A stretch of 36,316 nt of DNA, from the NCBI RefSeq assembly GCF_022376445.1, contig NW_025955352.1, positions 1-36,316 on the forward strand. The letters are read 5' to 3'. Below are positions 19,817-29,476 of the stretch, piece after piece; the first letter of the stretch is position 1, and each line of letters begins with the position of its first letter. This stretch comes from Fomitopsis serialis. Lineage: Eukaryota > Basidiomycota > Agaricomycetes > Polyporales > Fomitopsidaceae. The notes beneath the pieces were generated by a model. It did no database searches, was not told the origin of the DNA, and saw only the letters and a program-made list of their open reading frames with translations. The position numbers were made by a program, and so were the translations under genes.

Positions 19817-22235
19817 TCACTGTTCTCCGTTCGGATCATACTCATACACCCCATACACAGGCTTCCACTGCCTCTCCCGCACCTTCTCCCTCACCTCCTC
19901 CTTCCTCCACCCCACATTCGCGACGCCCTCCTCGATCGCACGCTCCACCACCGCGCAAGTGACCTCGTAGTTGACCTCGGGAGAGTCCCCAAACGCAGGT
20001 AGGAGCGCGTCGTCGGGGTCTTCCAGCGCGGGCGCGAGGGACGCGAGTCGCTGTGCCCCCGCGACGATCATGCTGTCCGTCAGCGACCGCGCCTTCGACA
20101 AGATCGCGCCGAACCCCAAGCCCGGATAGATCAGAGCATCTTCGCAACGCAATTCCGGGAAAGGCGTTATCACTTCTGTTCCCGCACAGCCAACGGAACA
20201 ATCCCACTCACTGTTGCACTCCGCCACCACGTACTTCTTCCCGCCCGGCAGCTCGCATGGCGGGAACGGGCTGCCCGTCGCGAGCAGCGCCTTCCCGCCC
20301 GACCACCGCTTCGCATCCTCGGGTTTGCACTCATGCTTGCTCGTTGGGTTCGACAGTGGGAGGATGATCGGGCGCTCCGTGCCCCTCGCCATCTCCTGTA
20401 CTATCGCCTCTTCGAACGCGCCGCCCACTGTAGAGCACCCAATCAGCACCGTCGGCTTCGCGCGCCGCACGACCTCCAGCAGCCCAATCTCCCCGTTTTC
20501 GTTCGCCTCGGCGCCCTCCCACCCTTCGTCCGCGCGGACGAAGTCCGAGAGGCCCTCCCGGATCTTGTCTGGTCCGAGGGAGGCTTTGACGAGTCCAAAG
20601 CGATCGAGCAGCCAGAACTGCTTGTTCGCGTCAGAGGACGACAGACCGTCGAGCGTGACCATGGCGTCGCGCAGCTGGCGCGCGATGCCGAGCCCTGCGG
20701 TGCCCGCGCCGAAGATGACGATGCGCTGGTCTGACAGTTTGGACTTCGTCACTCCGACAGCGGCCAAGATCGTTGCAAGCGTCACTGCTCCGGTGCCTTG
20801 CCTGTTGGTCGGGTGGTTGAGAGCTTTGATATGACAATAGACTACAAGCGACGTACACATCGTCGTTGAAGACGGCATGTTTCTTCGCGTACGCGTCCAG
20901 CAATTGCTTCGCGTTGTTAACGCCGAAATCCTCGAAATGGAGGAGGCTATGGGGATAGTGCTTCCGCACCAGCTGTACGAATCTATATCCGGTCTCATGA
21001 TCTGGTTCAGCCAGCAGATATTGCCGGTACTCACTTGTCAACGAACCGATTGTACTCTTCTCCCCGGACTCGCTTGTGAGGCCAGCCCTGACAAGCCTTG
21101 AGCTGGATTCTCCGGTACAGCATGAGGGCACGTACAACGTATAGAGGGTCCTTCAGGAGCTTCTCATTGTCAGTTCCGACGTCGAGTGTCACTGAAAGCG
21201 TTCGCGACGGGTCCACGCCTGCTAAAAGACTAGATGGGCATCAGGGAAGGGTATATGCAATGAAAGGTGCACGCCTACGTGTAGATCGATGCTTTCGCGG
21301 TAGATATCTAGCTTGGACATGAGCCTGTATCAGCTAACCATCATGCAAGCGGTGCTTACACCGATACCCTGAAGCAGTAACAATGAGTTGGTGTTTTTAC
21401 TGACTGCTGAACGAACGTACCCCCACACCCTGGTCACCAATCCCAAGGATCATCTCTGCGTCGGAGCAAACGACCAGGTCGACATCTCGCCCTCGCGCCT
21501 GCTCGAGAAAGTCTTCCTCCATCGAGTCTTGGTGAGGAAGGGTTAGGTAGAGCCCTTCGCTCCGTCGGAACAGGTGCGAATACTTGGAGATCGCTTCCGC
21601 CTATATACATGCGCAGGCGAAGTTTGTTCAGATACATTCACCAGATAATGACAGCTAATTCCATATCACTAGACCCCGAGCGTAAATGTGTGCACAGACG
21701 GAGCGTGTCGACCTTGGTATCTCTGGGGCGTTCCCTTCAGGGTGTGACCATATCGACGAATGTCGAGCGCGAGACCGAGGTTTGTGGTCAAAGTCAGCCG
21801 GCAGAAGATGCGGATCGCTCGACGCGAAGGTCAGACAAGGGCCTGACGACCTCTGCCTGTGCACGAGTTTTAGGGAAGGGGTCTAGTAATATGGAATCAG
21901 CTGGAATGACGCGTCGAACGCACCTCGGTAGGCGTGTATATGATCGGCGTGAGCTCCTGCAAATGCCTCGAGACCAACGCGTAGTACAGCACCCAGTTCT
22001 GGTCTCTCAAGCTCTGCAGGAACGTGTTCTTCCGCAGCGGCGTCTCGCGCGACTGGAGCTGGTCGTAGGCCCGCTGGCATTGCTCGTCGAGCGTGTTGAC
22101 GCGGTGCGGCAGGCGGCCTGTAAGACCGAAGGCCTTGCGCTCCGCGGTCGTGAACGCGCTGCCTTTGTTCCACCGCGGGCTTGTGAGAATGACCTCGCCG
22201 CGTAGGGCGACACGGAATGCTGGTTCAGACGACAT
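19817..22235 (-). CDS. Malic enzyme (malate dehydrogenase, decarboxylating), paralogue 2
   Basis: Nine exons: 22235-21924, 21600-21421, 21368-21360, 21307-21279, 21229-21136, 21087-21035, 20982-20857, 20801-20212, 20139-19817; 1716 bases, 571 residues. The sequence closely follows paralogue 1: [31 protein letters not shown] with a 9-base exon, [24 protein letters not shown], and the final [10 protein letters not shown]. All residues for malate, metal and nucleotide binding seen in paralogue 1 are kept. Exon lengths match except for two differences: this gene splits the 179-base exon into 53 and 126, and it lacks the intron that separates 573- and 17-base exons in paralogue 1 (590 here). Intron 1 is 323 bases because of a transposable element. 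It starts divergently from the RS-rich gene. Confidence 0.96.
21652..21904. mobile_element. Non-autonomous TIR element (MITE) in malic enzyme 2 intron 1
   Basis: Inverted ends of 26 bases lie at 21652-21677 and 21878-21903 and differ at 2 positions; the left begins CAGCTAATTCCATATCACTA and the right, reversed, CAGCTGATTCCATATTACTA. AATGA occurs at both flanks (21647-21651 and 21905-21909), a likely target duplication. There is no transposase frame in 253 bases. Without element and duplication the intron is 65 bases; the same intron in paralogue 1 is 53. No similarity to the protease-intron element was seen. The superfamily is undecided. Confidence 0.88.
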
Positions 22236-22784
22236 GGTGGAAAGGGATATGTTGTTGAGGGCATGTCACTTAGGCTGTCGAAACTGAAGTACTGAAGGTC
22301 GAATGTGATGGAGCGGATATGACGTCGTTCGGGGCGACATCGTTTTCGCAAGTCGGTTCTCCCTGGCGATGACAAGCTCTGATCAGGCGGTCTCGGTCAA
22401 TGCAGAATCTATGCAAGACTAACACCACACAAATAAGATCGCACTGCAGGCGCGCGCAGGTCATAGACGTCCTTGCACTCACTGATCAACAGGGATCCGG
22501 TTGAGGCAAGCCTGGGTGACGCTTCTCAAAAGACCCAGCTTTCTCAATCGATGCCAAACTTTGTGAACGGTGATATGACTGAAATGAGAACAAAGACGAC
22601 AGATATGACAATTGCAACGAGCGACGGCCGGGCATGGTTTGTGCTAAGTTTGTGCGAGAACTGCAGCGCTCAGCTCAGCGTTTAGGAATACGCCACCAAA
22701 GCCAAACATGTACCCACAGAGGTTCCCATTGTGGCACCAAGGGATGCTGTAGCTGAGCTCACTCGAGCCGCCGAGTACATCGTC
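22236..22784. promoter_or_regulatory. Divergent promoter region, malic enzyme 2 / RS-rich protein
   Basis: 549 bases between two divergent starts. The frame of the RS-rich gene stays open upstream to an in-frame ATG at 22731, so a slightly earlier start is possible. No TATA box or other motif stands out. Confidence 0.5.
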
Positions 22785-24396
22785 ATGTCCAAGTCCACCC
22801 TCTCCTCGGTCGTCTCCAACCTCGTACGGGCCCAGATGGGCAGCGCGATGTCGCCAACGGTGACCGACGAAGACCTCGACCGCCACGTTGCGGAGCTAAT
22901 ATTGAAGGAGGCCAAGCAGAAGGCGGAGAAGTATGGCAAGGATGGTATTCGCGCGTACCTCCAAAGTAACCTGTGCGTCGTCCACCAGTTAGTCCTGTCA
23001 GTCATGGACTGAGACATTCAACAGCAACGAGAGCAATGCGCCTAGGGCTAACAAGCGCTTCCTCTCGTCCATTATTAAGAACACAGACGACCACAACAAG
23101 ACCATCCTGCGCGCACAAGCTCAGGCGGCACAGGAGATCAGGCTAGAGCGTGAGGAGCAAGAGAGACGGGAACGGAGGGCCCGCGCAGAGGAAGCCGTCG
23201 CTGCGGAGCGCATGCGGCGGCTCATGGGGCAGGGTGGCCGGACGGAGTGGGCCAGCAACTGGGATCGCGGCGGGTCGAGGGACCGCAAACGACGAGAGCG
23301 GAGCTGGGAGGGGAGGGACTCGTACGACGGCGACGAGCCTGAGCGAGAGCGCAAGCGGGAACGCAGGTCGGACAGACACGAAGGGGAGCGCCGCCACCGC
23401 CACCGGTCGAGGTCCGGAGAGGGGCGCAGTCGGAGGGACGACGAGCGGAGGTCGAGGCGGTCGCACAGTCGGGATCGGTATGACCAGGAAGAAGACGATG
23501 AGGAGCAGCGACGCCGGCGGAGGAGACGGCACAGAGAACGCAGGTCTAGTGCCCACTCGGGAGATGAATCCGAAGACAGAGACCATGCACGGCGCAGGAG
23601 GCGGCATAGAGACGAGACTACATCTCACCGAAGTCGTCGCTCGAGCCCTTCTGAGAGGACACGTCTCATATCTGCTGAAGTCGACCGGCCGTCGCGTTCA
23701 AGGCGACACTCTCCATCTAACGACAGTCCCAGCCACCCTTCGCAGCCACGACATGACGATGCAGAGGAAGCTGAAGATACCCTCACTCGAGAAGAGAAGC
23801 TTCGTCTCGAGCTGAAGCGGAAGGGCAAAGCGAAAGCGACGGACGACGCCGACATCGCGCAGACTCGCAGGAGTCCCACCTCACGCAAGACTTCCGCGAC
23901 CCGAGACGGCGATCGTCGGACTAAATCTCGTACACGTACACCCGACGCAGACGACACAAGGAATGGCTCAACCTCGTCGCGTACCATGCGCTCGTCAATG
24001 AGCCCAGCGCGATCGTCCCCCAGTCCACCGTCTCCACTCAACTCACCCCCACCTCTACCCCCTCTCCCGTCGAAGATGGACAAATACTTCGAGTCGTCAT
24101 ATGACCCTCGCCTCGACGTTGCACCCCTAGCCCTACCGACGGTGCCCAAGACCGGCCTTATAGACGACGCCGACTTCGCCGGCTGGGATGCCATGCTGGA
24201 GGTCATCCGCCAGCGCCGGGAGTACAAGGCGGAGAAGAAGATACTCGAGCGGTGGGGCGTCGGGAAAGACAAGGAGAAGAAGAAGGGTGCTGACACCGTT
24301 GCTTCGTGGTCGGAGGGCGGGAGCAGCGTCATGGATATCAAGTATAAGAAGAAGGGGTCCGTGAGGGAGTGGGATATGGGCAAGGAGGGCTTTTGA
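22785..24396 (+). CDS. RS-rich, probably splicing-associated nuclear protein
   Basis: Two exons, 22785-22972 and 23025-24396; 519 residues from the ATG at 22785 (MSKSTLSSVV). An in-frame ATG at 22731 would add 18 residues. Residues 1-125 are helical and charged, with a coiled-coil-like Glu/Arg stretch (EIRLEREEQERRERRARAEE). About 130-330 is a long Arg/Ser/Glu/Asp region of RS, RD and RE repeats. A Pro-rich stretch leads to a more ordered C-terminal part (about 412-519): KMDKYFESSYDPRLDV, then AGWDAMLEVIRQRREYKAEK and a Lys-rich end. RS regions mark pre-mRNA processing proteins, so a nuclear splicing role is inferred; I do not recognise a named orthologue. Confidence 0.82.
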
Positions 24397-24889
24397 ATGT
24401 TTGGTTGGTTGGATTTGACCGTGAGGGACACTCGCCGCATACCGTCTCGGATACTCACCCTTGTACTATGTAATAATACATTCGCTGACTAGAGTAGAGA
24501 TGTCATAATGAGGTGTATCTTACATCGCCGCAGCGGCTTTCGCTACTACATCAGATGAGTTCGCGTGTACAACTGATATACTCATACATAAGTCTTTATA
24601 TATTCCGAGCAATGCCTGATACTTTTCCGACGATGAGGGGGGCTTCAAATATTACGCCAGACCCACTGCCATGTAAGTAGGGTAAGATACTGTGGTCTAC
24701 GAAAGACCTGATGCGACTTACCAGGCCCATGAAGCAGTTGAAGGATTAAAACTGCATAGTTCACTAGCCAACCACCGTAGGCGCAGGACTCGGGACGTTT
24801 TGTGCGCTTGGTCCCCAAGGATGGAGGAGCACCTACAGTGCCATATTCCCGTGAGTACTCTATCCGTCAATTTAGCCTTGGTAGCATTG
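24397..24889. other. Intergenic between convergent RS-rich and F-box genes
   Basis: About 490 bases holding the 3' flanks of two convergent genes. An AT-rich patch near 24,590-24,605 (TTTATATATTCC) may serve in 3' end formation. No gene seen. Confidence 0.4.
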
Positions 24890-26654
24890 CTAACTCACCC
24901 CCGTCGCACTCGATACAGCCTTCTCTCCTGTTCTTTCCTGTTGCAGATTTCGCATACGTTTGAGAACGTCCTTTGAGAGCGTGCCACCCCACATCCAGCT
25001 GCGCGCAAGGAATAGTTCGTCGAGGATCAGGTTGGGAAACAAGCGATCGATGAACTCTGCATTGAGTTGGGCCTCCTCCGGGGAGTAAATGATCGCTTGA
25101 ATGCTGAGTAGTCTGATCTCCCGCAGTGGGTGGTGCGAGGGGGAGTCATCGAGAGCGGCGAGGGACAAATCTCGAAGATCGCATAGTAAGGTGAGGTCCT
25201 GCAGCCTGGGGCAGGCTTTGGCGATCGCAACGAGGCTCCCGGCGCGGAGCCTGCTCATCATGGGTGCGAAGTACTGCGCCGCCATCTGAAACATAATATC
25301 ATCGGGGGGAAGAGCACGGATGAACCAAGGTCGATTCGAAGCGACAACAGGTTCGGCCAGTTCGACACCATCTCCTCGACCTCCGCGTCTGAGCCGAAGA
25401 GATTCCAGCACGCAGGCGGGGATAGATGGACTGTCTCCAGCTGTCCAAGCTGGCATAACGGCCGTACGATGTCAATGAGGGCCCGCGGCGAGGTTGAAAT
25501 CCTCCCCCTCTTCTCCACGCTTTTGCGATCGAGGATGAAATGTCGGAATGAACTGCTGTCCGCGACCGTCAGAGAGACGACGCGTAGGCACTCAAGTAAA
25601 TCATAAGGGTCTGCTTCGGCGCGATCGTACACCGTGAGTGAGAGGTAGGACAAGGCAGGAGTCGAACAATGCTGGAAGAAAGAAATCGTCGGCTTCTGCA
25701 TGCTGCACGACACTCTGATCTTCTGAAGGGCCGGGAACGCCAGCGCCTCCGTGACAGGATCGTCGCGGGGAAGGTCCAAGGAAAGCTCGGTGAGATGTGG
25801 GATGCGTGACCACTCACGTAGCAACCGTGTGTCCAGACCGAACGTAGGACGGGAGAGGCGGATTTGTCGTAGATGCCTGCACTTGCTCAAGAGCAACAGG
25901 GTCTCCGTATCGTGGCAGTCGCCTAGATCGACCTCTTCCACGTTTGGGCACGCCGAAGAGACATGCTGAATGACCTGCTCCAGTGCATGACGGTGTGCAG
26001 GATAGTCGGGCATCTTGAACCATGAGTAATATGACATTGAACGAATAGCCAGACTCAAGATGGTAGGCGAGATGAGGCTGATTACCCCGCTTTCCAACGG
26101 CTGCCCGGGCGTGATTGTCAACTCGAGCAATGAGGGCAACAGTGGCCTGCCATTGCTGAAGGTAGACACCCATTCGATGACCTTGGACCCGACCTGAACT
26201 GGCCTCCAGGATACGTCCAGCGCACGCACACGTCTGGCATAACCGTTGAATCGTCGCCAGTCGTCGGTAGTGATTGAACCGGAGACATTCTGTCGCAGAT
26301 TCTTGTAAGAGTACATTTTCTCGTAAGATGAAAACACACCCATTCAGTTCGTTCCACACCATCCATTACGTCCCGGATGTCCATGTGGACCGCCCTGCGC
26401 TGTTGCAGAGACGGAATCACCTTGAATAGGTCCGTAAGAGTAGACAAGTGTTTCCAGAGCACATCGAGAGCACACTCCGATATAGCTCGCGATGCGCGGG
26501 CTGCTCGACACAGAGTCCGTCGACGCTCGAGCTGGTATCTTGTCACCGGCCAGCCCTTTGGCAGCTCGTCGCCAAAGGGGTCCACAAATGGATCCAAGTG
26601 CTGGAATATTTCACGGAGAACGTCCCTATTCTCCGTAACTCGACATCCTGCCAT
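24890..26654 (-). CDS. F-box/LRR-type protein, with a frame break near the 3' third
   Basis: Start ATG 26654. Exon 1 (26654-26370) has an F-box-like start (NRDVLREIFQHLDP). A 50-base GT-AG intron joins it to the exon starting 26319. That frame then runs through many short Leu-rich units (for example LTELSLDLP, ALSYLSLTVYD) to about 25310. The similarity continues in another frame (QMAAQYFAPMMSRLRAGSLV) to stop TAG at 24890-24892. The change sits at six G (+ strand) at 25304-25309. Either a 33-base intron (GTGCTC to TTTCAG, unusually short) or a one-base indel in the run explains it. F-box proteins bring targets to SCF ubiquitin ligases; the target is unknown. About 570 residues if joined. It could be a recent pseudogene. 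Confidence 0.72.
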
Positions 26655-27556
26655 GTCCGGCCGTAGGTGAGTCTGACGCGTCGATGTCGAGCCCGAGGTC
26701 GATGGCAGCCTGCAGGTCAAGAGCAGGTGTGCGGAAATGTGCGGCGACTAGCAATTTGAGCATACTATGAACGTTACGGCGCCCAAGTCGCAGCCTCACG
26801 TCGTCCTCACGCTGTCAGACTAATAGCGTTTCGACTACAACGGTGCCAGTGGCGCTCGTGCTAGAAAGAGGCCTCAACGCCAGCTTGAAGTCGTGTACAT
26901 ACTGTAATCAGCGAGAACAATAATGACAACGCACGCACTGATAACCAGATACACATTAGACAGCAAGGCCGCAGGCAAGACCGCTACGCAGGCCTAGTAT
27001 ACCATTCAGAATAGCTACAGCACCTACACGAATGAACGTGAATCACACCTCGAGCTCGCTCGAGATCAATAAGCGCAACAGCGACAAGTCGTGTAACAAA
27101 TTCCAGCATGTACAAGTGCACCGCCCACCCCACTCCAGTCCCCTGCCCACACTCCCCGCGCTCCCCATCGGCGCGGATGCAAATTATCTGATACTACGAA
27201 AATCGGAGAAAGGCATGAAAATGGCGAGGAACGAGACGATTAAGAGACCTCCGTATCCGGGATCCCTGGGTCCATGACGAACGAGGCGACGAGCCACAGA
27301 GTAGACGACCGAGACCGGGGTTGATGGTGGTAGCAGGTGTACGATAGGCGATTGATGGTGTACGGAACGATATGATGTGAGACGAACAGATGGAGATGGT
27401 CATGAGTAGTCGTGAATCGTCGGAAAGCTGGTCGGACAACACGAATATACAGACGGAGGAGGCTATGGCACATGAGGGTGACATTAGTCGATTTTTAAGA
27501 GGTGATTCCGTCTTCGTGATAGTGGGCATAAGAGCATGATTGAAGGGGGTTCGGCC
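26655..27556. other. Intergenic between two F-box genes
   Basis: About 0.9 kb with no gene I can support. It contains the promoter of the F-box gene starting at 26654 and the 3' flank of the one ending at 27557. A small palindrome (CTCGAGCTCGCTCGAG) lies at 27049-27064. Confidence 0.4.
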
Positions 27557-28795
27557 TCAAGAGTCGTATTCGCGTTCGCGCTCGCACGAGTCTAGCACCC
27601 CGCGCTAGAAAATCGGACATCAGTGTCAGCCCCTCGCCATTGCACAGCCAATGAAGACACGTACGTTGATAGCACGAAAGTCGCGTACGTCCCGAGTGAA
27701 CCGGAGGTCCACGCCCTGGCGCGCGCACGCAATTTTCAGCGCGTTGAGGTGCGGATGGCGCTCGCCGCCGTGCCACATGTGGACCGTTACCGCTCGGAGC
27801 GCGTCGCTCTTCTTGATCGTTCGCAGCACGGGCTGCAGCGACGTGTCCATGTCCACGCCGAAGGCGATGTGCTGGACACCCTCCGGCAGGGAGCTGAAAA
27901 GACCCTGAGGCGTCCACCCGCTCTCCACGCGCAACTCGCGCAGCGCAGTGCACTGGAGGATCGACGCGACGCCCTCATGCCCGCCGCACGTCGGGAGCGC
28001 GAGCGACTCGAGCGTCGGCGCGTGCTCGCGGAGGAGGTGCTCGAGCAGCTCTGGCGATGGGTCCCGCTCGAGCTCGAGATCGCGCAAGCTCTCCCGAGAG
28101 TTGTGCAGGAGCCACTTCATGAAGTCGACCGACGGCGCGCTCTGGAAGTTCATCCTGAGCTCCTCAAGCGCGCATGCAAAGGGCGCGGGCGACGTGCTCG
28201 ACAGCTGCGGCGGCGTGCCACTGACGACTAGGGACTTGAGCGAAGGCCAGATGTTGAGGAGCTGTGCGAGCGACGAGCTGTTGTCGGACCAGTTGCTGAA
28301 CTGCAGCGACCGGATGCTCGGGCCCGTGCGGAGGATCGCGAGGGTCGATTCGTCAAACGAGGGCGCAGAGCGCTTCAGGCGGTCGACTGAGGGCTCGCCA
28401 ACGAGGTCTTCGCCAGGACCCGGCTTCCCGTACAAAGCGATGCTCAGCTGCAGGAGGTTGGGGCAAAGCGTGACGGCACGCGCGAACGATCGGTGGCAGA
28501 GGCGATAGGGCTGGTTGTGGTCCAAGGTCACTTGCATCGCCTGGACGGCATCACCAAGCATGCGCCCCCGGGGCGTCGACCGGTCGACCGCGTCCTGGAA
28601 AGCGATGTATGCCGTCTGGCTACGCAGGCAGACGTTGCGAAAAAGGAGCTTTTGCGCGATGACAGACCAATCCTTGCATACCAGCGCGCAATTCGTATAC
28701 AGGCAGATGTTCGAACGAGGCTCGCCATCCTCATATGCGGTCTCGAGGATGTTCATGACGATCTCGGTTGGAACTCGGACATTCTTGCGCGCCAT
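27557..28795 (-). CDS. F-box-like protein with leucine-rich C-terminal part
   Basis: The start is placed at 28795 (MARKNVRVPTEIVMNILETA), which fits the usual position of an F-box; the frame is open further upstream but looks non-coding. Exon 1 is 28795-27665. A strong donor (GTACGT) and a CTAG acceptor define a 60-base intron, and exon 2 (27604-27557) adds 15 residues ending EREREYDS. The total is 392 residues. The F-box-like part is residues 8 to about 55 (PTEIVMNILE to LVCKDWSVIAQKLLFRNV). The rest has irregular Leu-rich repeats (LQLSIALYG, LKSLVVSG, LEELRMNF, LESLALP), a likely target-binding surface. Inferred role: substrate receptor of an SCF ubiquitin ligase. It is not a close copy of the neighbouring F-box gene. 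Without the intron the protein would end in INVRVFIGCAMARG. Confidence 0.83.
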
Positions 28796-29087
28796 TGCTG
28801 GACGCGCCGGGTAGCGGGTCGTGAGAGTTAGTGGTTCATGAGAGGGGAGTGTCTGTCCACATGAATCAGCTAATCTTTCCACAAGTCGGCTTTAAAAAGC
28901 TTTGGGAGACGGGAACGAGATCAGAGACATTGCAACGTAACCCCTAGTCCGTCGACGCTTGATCATAACACCAAGTCATGCCTTTGGCGTGATCAATGAG
29001 GCGCAGCGACATTACTTTGTCTCGGAAACGTCTCCATATATGCGGTCGTCGAATACGCGGTTTTGCAGCGAAGGAAAAGACACTCAC

Positions 29088-29129
29088 CTGGGGTCCAGAC
29101 GCCGCGTACAGGAAGGAGAAGAAGCCCAT
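29088..29129 (-). CDS. Possible first exon of a small unidentified gene
   Basis: Three signals line up on the minus strand: a TATA box at 29236-29244, an ATG in good context (ACCAATGGG) at 29129, and, after 14 codons (MGFFSFLYAASGPQ), a consensus donor GTGAGTG. I could not fix the following exon; an acceptor near 29035 would give only a 26-residue product. It lies upstream of the F-box gene on the same strand. It resembles no family I know and may be a small gene or a non-coding transcript. Confidence 0.3.
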
Positions 29130-29235
29130 TGGTGGTCCTTGGACGAGAAGAACGCGGGAAGAGATCCGGAGAGTCGCTCGTCGTCGGGCACGACGAGGAG
29201 GGGGAAGCGGACGGGCCAGACATGTCTGTGCAGGG

Positions 29236-29244
29236 CTTTATATA
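29236..29244 (-). promoter_or_regulatory. TATA box in front of the small gene candidate
   Basis: On the minus strand TATATAAAG lies 107 bases before the ATG at 29129. The spacing resembles that of the protease (about 90) and terpene synthase (about 80) boxes. Confidence 0.4.
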
Positions 29245-29382
29245 TGGAGTTGTGTGCAAAGTGAAGTGACGGTCGCCCATCGGGCGCGCACCTCAGGATC
29301 TGTCCACTCCGGCGTTCGCCGGCGTCATAATTAGCATTTCCGACTCACCGCCACGGTACCGCCGAGAATGGGGATTGCAAAA

Positions 29383-29476
29383 TTAAGCTTCCTGGCGCTC
29401 CCACAGCCTGCCCTTCTGCTTCGCTTGCCTCGTCTTCTTGTACGCAAACAGCAAGCCCGCCGCTGCATCCTCCTCG
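29383..29476 (-). other. Possible terminal exon of an unidentified gene
   Basis: On the minus strand, after a possible acceptor GCGACAG, an open frame with G/C-ending codons reads EEDAAAGLLFAYKKTRQAKQ, then KGRLWERQEA and stop TAA at 29383. The composition looks more like coding sequence than its surroundings. No upstream exon could be fixed, and I recognise no family. Treat as a hint only. Confidence 0.2.

Noticed and set aside
23625..24458. A 277-codon open frame on the minus strand opposite the RS-rich gene
   Set aside because: It mirrors the low-complexity RS codons of the + strand and gives a Ser/Arg/Leu-rich protein with no recognisable domain.
26562..26580. A short inverted repeat in the first exon of the F-box gene (CCCTTTGGC / GCCAAAGGG)
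   Set aside because: It lies within coding sequence, and 9-base arms can arise from codon use; no structural or mobile role is supported.
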